A stretch of DNA of 64,000 nucleotides from positions 806,001-870,000 of the forward strand of contig NZ_BCAG01000001.1 of NCBI RefSeq assembly GCF_001293685.1, written 5' to 3'. Source of the stretch: Desulfatitalea tepidiphila (lineage in GTDB: Bacteria; Desulfobacterota; Desulfobacteria; Desulfobacterales; Desulfosarcinaceae). Of the stretch, positions 59,601 through 64,000 are shown piece by piece. The notes below the pieces were generated by a model that was given only the letters and a program-made list of their open reading frames with translations, was not told where the DNA came from and did no database searches. How positions within the stretch are numbered: position 1 is the stretch's first letter; every line of letters begins with the position of its first letter. Both the position numbers and the translations under genes were made by a program.

Positions 59601-60601
59601 CGCAGGTCCATCGAATTGAAGGTTGTCAGAAGCTCCCGGAATTTCAGGGGGTCTTTGTCTTTCTGGATGATGGATCTTCGAATTTTATAGTTATCGACGA
59701 AGAACGGGTTGCCGCCCTCCCTGCGTGTGAATGCGGCTTTGTATCCATGCTTTTTCAGCAGGGCAACGACCAGATCATCGGTCAGTCCGGCGGGATAGGC
59801 AAAGTAGTGGCAGGGCCGTTTCAGATGGGTGTGGATGATCCTGCGGGGCTCACCGATTTCCAATTCCAGCGCCTTGATATGCGCTTCGGGGTCGTTTTGG
59901 GATTGGAGGCGCGTTAAAATCTTTGCGGAGAGACCACTCGTGCCGATATCAAACCCGGCGGCCGCCAGTTTATCGATTTCCTGCCACGTGAGGTGGCCCG
60001 GCTGATCCATGCGGTCGGTGCGCACGAAGAGGGCGGCCTGAAAGCCATGGCGCAGCAGGATGGGATAGGCGATGTCATAGACCCAACGCTCGGTGCTGTC
60101 GAAGGAGATGATCACGGTTCGGGGAGGCAGTTGCTCTTCGAAATTAAGGAATGCGACGAACAGATCCAGCGATACCGTTCGATATCCTTGTTCACGAAGA
60201 AATTGCAGTTGGGTGTCGAAGTCGGCGGCGGATACCCTCTTTTTATCGTCAGGATCGGCGGTGAGTTTTGAATAATAAAGGATCGGTACCGTCTGGAATC
60301 CCCTCTTGTCGAGGCCGCCGTAGGCGATCGGCCTGAGGGGAATGACCAGGCGTTGTCCCGGGGTAACGCTCGAGATGCCGTTATAATCGGCAATCTGCCA
60401 GGCCTTATGGATACTGCCAAGGTACTGACCGGCCAGGCTCGCCAGGGACTCCTCGGATTTTACGGTCACGATGACGAAATCTCTGTCATTGATGACATCC
60501 GAATCCTTCGGCGCCGCAGACACCAAAATCGGCCCGGTCGCCTGGACGATGGACCAGACGATCAGCCAGATGATCATTTTGGGTCTCAGTTTTTTAAGCA
60601 T
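59597..60601 (-). CDS. LysM plus polysaccharide-deacetylase-fold protein, probably inactive
   Basis: A 334-residue exported protein. A signal or anchor helix (about 8-30) is followed by a LysM domain (about 41-90) and a NodB/polysaccharide deacetylase fold (about 104-310). The catalytic motif reads SFDST (166-170) instead of TFDDG. The usual H-x3-H metal site is TSGLSAK (221-227) with Ser222 and Ala226 in place of the histidines. FAYPAG (268-272) is kept. All three metal ligands are thus missing, pointing to a binding rather than catalytic role. It overlaps both neighbours. Confidence 0.82.
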   Translation of the reverse strand: MLKKLRPKMIIWLIVWSIVQATGPILVSAAPKDSDVINDRDFVIVTVKSEESLASLAGQYLGSIHKAWQIADYNGISSVTPGQRLVIPLRPIAYGGLDKRGFQTVPILYYSKLTADPDDKKRVSAADFDTQLQFLREQGYRTVSLDLFVAFLNFEEQLPPRTVIISFDSTERWVYDIAYPILLRHGFQAALFVRTDRMDQPGHLTWQEIDKLAAAGFDIGTSGLSAKILTRLQSQNDPEAHIKALELEIGEPRRIIHTHLKRPCHYFAYPAGLTDDLVVALLKKHGYKAAFTRREGGNPFFVDNYKIRRSIIQKDKDPLKFRELLTTFNSMDLR

Positions 60602-62321
60602 GAATTCGACTTTTGATTCGAAGGGCCCTGAAAATGTCCACGGGTTCCGATTTGCCTTTGATGGCCTTTTGCCCCAAATGTTCGGCCTCGAGGGATGCGC
60701 TCAGGCGCTCGCAAACCTGCCGGCTGACGATGACTTCACCGGCGCCGGCGAATGCGTTGAGCCGGGAAGCCAGATTGACGCTGTCGCCGATGACGGTGTA
60801 CTCCATCTTCGATTGGGAACCGACGTTGCCGGCCACCACCTCGCCCGTATGGATGCTGATGCCCACCGAGGCCAGCAGCTTGTTGCCGTGCAGGCTCTCC
60901 TTGAGCAACTCCTCCTGCAGGTATAGGGCGGCACGCACCGCGCGCTCCACATGATCCTGTCGGAAGACCGGAACGCCAAAAACCCCTAGCACCGCGTCAC
61001 CGATGAACTTGTCGATATAGCCGCCATATTTGATGATCACCCGGGTCGCCATCTCGAGATAGGCATTCAACGCCTCGACCACCTGTTCGGGGGCCTTGCT
61101 TTCGGCATAAGAGGTGAAGCCCCGCACATCGCCGAACAGAATCGTCGCCTCATTTCGGGTTCCCTTTAACCATTCGGTTTCCGGATTGGCAAGGATCATG
61201 TCCAGCACTTCGTTGCCCACGTATTTTCCAAAGGATTTCTGGGTCATGGCATTTTTCCACAGCTCCTGACCCATCTTGTTGAAAGAGGCGCCCAACGTCC
61301 CCAGTTCGTCATTGCGTTTGACCGGTACGCGGAACTGATAGTTGCCCTTGGCGATCTCCTGGGTGGCTTTGAGCAGATCCGAGATCGGTCTTGAAAAACG
61401 AAAGCCGTAGAGCAGCGCAACGAGCAGCCCGACGCCCAGAATGCCCAGGGTGATCAAGACCACCGAGATGCGCTCTTGTCGTACCAGATCTTCTATGAAA
61501 TTCAATGAGATGCCTACGTGAACCTGCCCCAGGAGTTTGTCTTTGAAGCTGATGTTGCGGTAAAGGTCGAGGAGCCGTTCTCCGTCCGGCCGATCGTAGC
61601 TGTAGTAGGTGACGTCGCTTTTTTCGGTGGTGACCGGGTTTTCGGCGAATTGCTTGAAGGGGACCCCGATCAGGTTGATATCCGTGTGGGCTTTGATCAG
61701 GTTGTTGGTACCGACGATTAGTGCATACCGCAACCCCTCGACACGCGCCGCTTCCTTGATCAGGGTGTTGAGTCTCAAAATATCATCTTCGAGCAGCGGG
61801 ATGGGGGCATTGTTGGCAAAATAGTTGAGGCTGACCATGCCCAGACGCACGGTCTGTTCGTAGAGCCGCTCTTTTTGTTGGCCCAGGACCACCATGCTGA
61901 GGGTAAAGATGGTCAACACGATGATGAACGTCGTGGCCACGGCCATCTGAAGCCACATGGGGATGCGCGGACGGGGCAGTCGTTCGAAATAGCTGCCGTA
62001 CTTATAGGCCAGCAATTCCCGGATGTCATCGGACAGGGAGGTGACTTCGATCTGGTATTCGCTGTTGATCGTTCGGATAATTGCCGATTCTTCCGCGAAA
62101 CCCAGTTCCACGATGACTTGGCCAAGCCTGACTGCGCGGCCCTTTTGGATCAGGATCTCGCGTTGGCTGTCCAGGGCGCTTTTAAGCTGGAACTCGGTAA
62201 TGATGCCGTTGCGTTTGAGGACCTCACCAATAAACAGGTCGTCGCGTGTCACATGACCCCGGCGCAGGCGTCCGCGCACCTGGCCGAGGAAGGTGGCTAT
62301 GGGCCTTAGAAACGGCAGCAT
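60594..62321 (-). CDS. Membrane class III adenylate/guanylate cyclase with MshEN-like N-terminus
   Basis: A 575-residue signalling enzyme. Two 24-residue MshEN-type motifs occur at 30-53 and 65-88. They are followed by a membrane helix (about 124-147), an extracytoplasmic sensor domain (150-285), a second helix (286-306), a HAMP domain (308-365) and the cyclase domain (390-565). Cyclase residues are present: D398 (FGDVRGFT), D442 (FIGDAV), K438, D513 (IGDSVNLASR), N516 and R520. Lys438 and Asp513 favour ATP as substrate. It is first in the operon and overlaps the deacetylase-like gene by 8 bp. Confidence 0.88.
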   Translation of the reverse strand: MLPFLRPIATFLGQVRGRLRRGHVTRDDLFIGEVLKRNGIITEFQLKSALDSQREILIQKGRAVRLGQVIVELGFAEESAIIRTINSEYQIEVTSLSDDIRELLAYKYGSYFERLPRPRIPMWLQMAVATTFIIVLTIFTLSMVVLGQQKERLYEQTVRLGMVSLNYFANNAPIPLLEDDILRLNTLIKEAARVEGLRYALIVGTNNLIKAHTDINLIGVPFKQFAENPVTTEKSDVTYYSYDRPDGERLLDLYRNISFKDKLLGQVHVGISLNFIEDLVRQERISVVLITLGILGVGLLVALLYGFRFSRPISDLLKATQEIAKGNYQFRVPVKRNDELGTLGASFNKMGQELWKNAMTQKSFGKYVGNEVLDMILANPETEWLKGTRNEATILFGDVRGFTSYAESKAPEQVVEALNAYLEMATRVIIKYGGYIDKFIGDAVLGVFGVPVFRQDHVERAVRAALYLQEELLKESLHGNKLLASVGISIHTGEVVAGNVGSQSKMEYTVIGDSVNLASRLNAFAGAGEVIVSRQVCERLSASLEAEHLGQKAIKGKSEPVDIFRALRIKSRIHA

Positions 62322-62406
62322 CTATTTGTTCCTACCTCCATCAAACAGTAACGCAACGAGCGGGATCGATCGACTTTCAATGAGTCCCCGGTCGACCTCC
62401 GGTCCT

Positions 62407-62430
62407 AATATGCTGAAGAACCAGCATATT
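62407..62430. promoter_or_regulatory. Perfect inverted repeat in the cyclase/small-protein divergent region
   Basis: AATATGCTG (62407-62415) and CAGCATATT (62422-62430) form a perfect 9-bp dyad around 6 bases. It lies 86 bp upstream of the cyclase start in a 317-bp divergent region that holds no gene. It could be an operator, or a weak terminator on the plus strand since T residues follow. Confidence 0.45.
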
Positions 62431-62638
62431 TTTGCGAAACGGGTGCCGTGGGCGGCCGTTGACCATGAGAGACACTATAGAGACATAACACCCTGTTGTC
62501 AAAGGGATTGGGTGCGGTCCTTGGACAGGTCCGCTTCGGATCGATTTCGGACGCTCAGTCGTTGCCGTACCCTTTTACAATCCCGATCCATGATTATAGT
62601 CGTGGTTAATCTTTTACATCCAGCCAAAGGAGGATGAC

Positions 62639-62908
62639 ATGAGCAACAGACCTGACATCGATAAAAATGAACTTTGTGAGAAAATCCGTGAGATATACCC
62701 CGATATCGGTACATGCGGCATCGATATCGACGTCAACTACAGCGATGAGCAGCAACGGTGGGTGGTCGACCTGAAAAAGGATGCCCATGAGCTGAAAACC
62801 TATCTTGAAGATGGCGACGCGGAGCTCTGTTTGACCGGTAAACAGTGTGTTGGCCTGGGGATAGAGATCGCACAGCTCGTCGGCAATATTGAAAGAATGC
62901 CCGGATAA
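62639..62908 (+). CDS. Small acidic protein of unknown function
   Basis: An 89-residue protein I do not recognise. It has no signal peptide or membrane segment, three cysteines (LCEKI, GTCGIDIDV, KQCVGLG plus one in ELCLTGK) and many Asp and Glu residues. A strong AAAGGAGG lies just before the ATG, so it is probably expressed. It stands alone between the cyclase operon (divergent) and fumC (same strand), with a long hairpin following it. Confidence 0.75.
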   Translation: MSNRPDIDKNELCEKIREIYPDIGTCGIDIDVNYSDEQQRWVVDLKKDAHELKTYLEDGDAELCLTGKQCVGLGIEIAQLVGNIERMPG

Positions 62909-62956
62909 ATGGCCGAACCAGGCGAAAGGTGGCCTCTTATCCCGCCCAACGCTGTT

Positions 62957-62999
62957 CGGGGAAGGTGTCGTAAACGCCCTTTGAACGATGCCTTTCCCG
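62957..62999 (+). terminator. Long wobble-paired hairpin after the small-protein gene
   Basis: CGGGGAAGGTGTCGT (62957-62971) pairs with ACGATGCCTTTCCCG (62985-62999) over all 15 positions if three G-U pairs are allowed, as in RNA. A run of seven T lies 21 bases further on (63021-63027). It may terminate the small-protein transcript or structure the fumC leader. Confidence 0.5.
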
Positions 63000-63105
63000 A
63001 GCGCTGAGCGGGTTGTGTTGTTTTTTTGCTTGAGGCTTTAATGACTGGTTCATACTTATGTTTAGTGGTATTGTAACCTATTTTAACTGCTTATGAGGGG
63101 CAACC

Positions 63106-64000
63106 ATGCCTTCGATCGTCGCCTCCCGGGAATTTCGTGAAGAACAAGACAGCATGGGCGTCGTGCGTGTTCCAGCAGAGGCGTACTATGGCTCTCAAAC
63201 CCAACGGGCGGCAGAGAATTTCGCAGGCAGCGGGATCAAACCTCCCACGGCTTTTTTACACGCCCTGGCCCTGGTAAAACGCTGCGCGGCGCAGACAAAT
63301 GCCGTATTGGGAATTTTGGAGACCCGCCTGGCCGATGCCATTGTCGCATCGGCCGACGAGGTTCTTACCGGTGCCTTCGACGATCAATTCGTGGTGGACC
63401 TGTTTCAAACCGGATCGGGCACTTCCACCAACATGAACATGAACGAGGTGCTGGCGTCACGGGCCAACGAAATATTGACCGGGCAACGGGGCGGAAGGTC
63501 GCCGGTCCACCCCAACGACCATGTCAACATGGGACAGTCGAGCAACGATGCGATACCGACGGCGTTGCATGTCGCGGCGGCCCGGCATATCGACCAGGCC
63601 CTGCGGCCGGCCCTCGACCATCTGAGGGCGTCGCTGGCCCAAAAGTCGATCGCCTTCAATCATGTGCGCAAAATCGGAAGAACCCACCTGCAGGACGCCG
63701 TTCCCATGACGCTCGGCCAGGCCTTCTCGGGTTTCGTTCGCCAAATCGATCTGGCCATCGAGCGTATGGACGCGGTCATGCCCAGGTTGTGCGAATTGGC
63801 GTTGGGAGGTACGGCCGTGGGCAGTGGTCTCAATGCCCATCCCCAGTTTGCGGGTGCGACCATCGAGCGCCTATCCAACCTGACCAAGATCCGGTTCACC
63901 GAGGCGGCTAACCATTTCGAGGCCCAGGGTGCGCGCGATGCGGTCGTTGAAACCAGCGGCGCACTCAAGACCGTGGCGGTCGGTCTGGTGAAAATCGCCA
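63106..64000 (+). CDS. fumC: Class II fumarase (5' part, cut by the window end)
   Basis: The first 298 residues of a class II fumarate hydratase, interconverting fumarate and malate. Family motifs are MGVVRVPAEAYYGSQTQRA at the start, FQTGSGTSTNMNMNEV near residue 103, NDHVNMGQSSNDAIPTA and KIGRTHLQDAVPMTLGQ. The GSSxMPxKxNP signature would lie beyond the window. GAGGGG precedes the ATG at 63106. TTGAGG at 63030 with TACTTA at 63053 may be its promoter. Confidence 0.95.
   Translation, partial: MPSIVASREFREEQDSMGVVRVPAEAYYGSQTQRAAENFAGSGIKPPTAFLHALALVKRCAAQTNAVLGILETRLADAIVASADEVLTGAFDDQFVVDLFQTGSGTSTNMNMNEVLASRANEILTGQRGGRSPVHPNDHVNMGQSSNDAIPTALHVAAARHIDQALRPALDHLRASLAQKSIAFNHVRKIGRTHLQDAVPMTLGQAFSGFVRQIDLAIERMDAVMPRLCELALGGTAVGSGLNAHPQFAGATIERLSNLTKIRFTEAANHFEAQGARDAVVETSGALKTVAVGLVKIA

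Noticed and set aside
1-64000. tRNA, rRNA, prophage or transposase genes
   Set aside because: None of the intergenic regions showed a cloverleaf with the T-loop sequence, and no protein resembled an integrase or transposase. A dedicated RNA scan could still find a small RNA.

Overview
The window looks like a chromosome segment of a strictly anaerobic, complete-oxidising sulfate reducer of the Desulfobacterales (Desulfosarcina-like; Desulfobacterota). This is an inference from several features: a CO dehydrogenase/acetyl-CoA synthase operon, a tungsten-type aldehyde:ferredoxin oxidoreductase with its own MoaD-like protein, a TRAP carboxylate transporter, acyl-CoA catabolism genes, a DmsA-like molybdoenzyme, a GC-rich sequence and dispersed palindromic intergenic repeats. 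No tRNA, rRNA, CRISPR array, integrase or transposase was seen.

Layout. 1-5.9 kb (minus): acsD-cooS-acsB, the core of the Wood-Ljungdahl pathway. 5.9-6.8 kb: a long divergent regulatory region. 6.8-10 kb (plus): dctQ-dctM-dctP TRAP transporter ending in a good terminator. 10-16.4 kb: rmuC, a thioredoxin/HEAT protein, an exported sugar-dehydrogenase-like propeller, trmO, a HAD protein behind a GC-rich leader, and a methyltransferase. 16.5-20.7 kb (minus): MoaD-like protein, AOR, a DUF1847-like cysteine protein and an MFS carrier. 21-25 kb (plus): amidohydrolase, Eis-like acetyltransferase and a Ca2+/Na+ exchanger, with two kinds of palindromic repeat between them. 24.9-28 kb (minus): purH split into two genes, and an HD hydrolase.

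28.3-44.5 kb (plus) is a nearly complete division and cell wall cluster: mraZ-rsmH-ftsL-ftsI-murE-murF-mraY-murD-ftsW-murG-murC-ftsQ-ftsA-ftsZ. murB and ddl are not present between murC and ftsQ. A B12-type radical SAM gene follows, then a second copy of the large palindromic element, then hsp20.

47.4-56.4 kb is a probable catabolic island. A MarR repressor and an acyl-CoA dehydrogenase point right. An Old-Yellow-Enzyme reductase, a ThDP enzyme, a DmsA-like molybdoenzyme and its Fe-S subunit point left. A crotonase is transcribed divergently from the reductase. A 20-bp near-palindrome occurs in front of the acyl-CoA dehydrogenase, and a partial copy lies at the marR promoter.

56.5-62.3 kb (minus) holds an MltF-like lytic transglycosylase and a translationally coupled trio: a membrane adenylate cyclase with a tandem MshEN-like (c-di-GMP type) N-terminus, a LysM/polysaccharide-deacetylase pseudoenzyme, and a TPR/LysM lipoprotein. 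The window closes with a small unknown protein and the 5' part of fumC.

Most unusual signals: the two ~290-bp palindromic elements at 23488 and 46302, whose stems differ in sequence but keep pairing; the putative MarR operator; the MshEN-cyclase; and the deacetylase that has lost its metal ligands.
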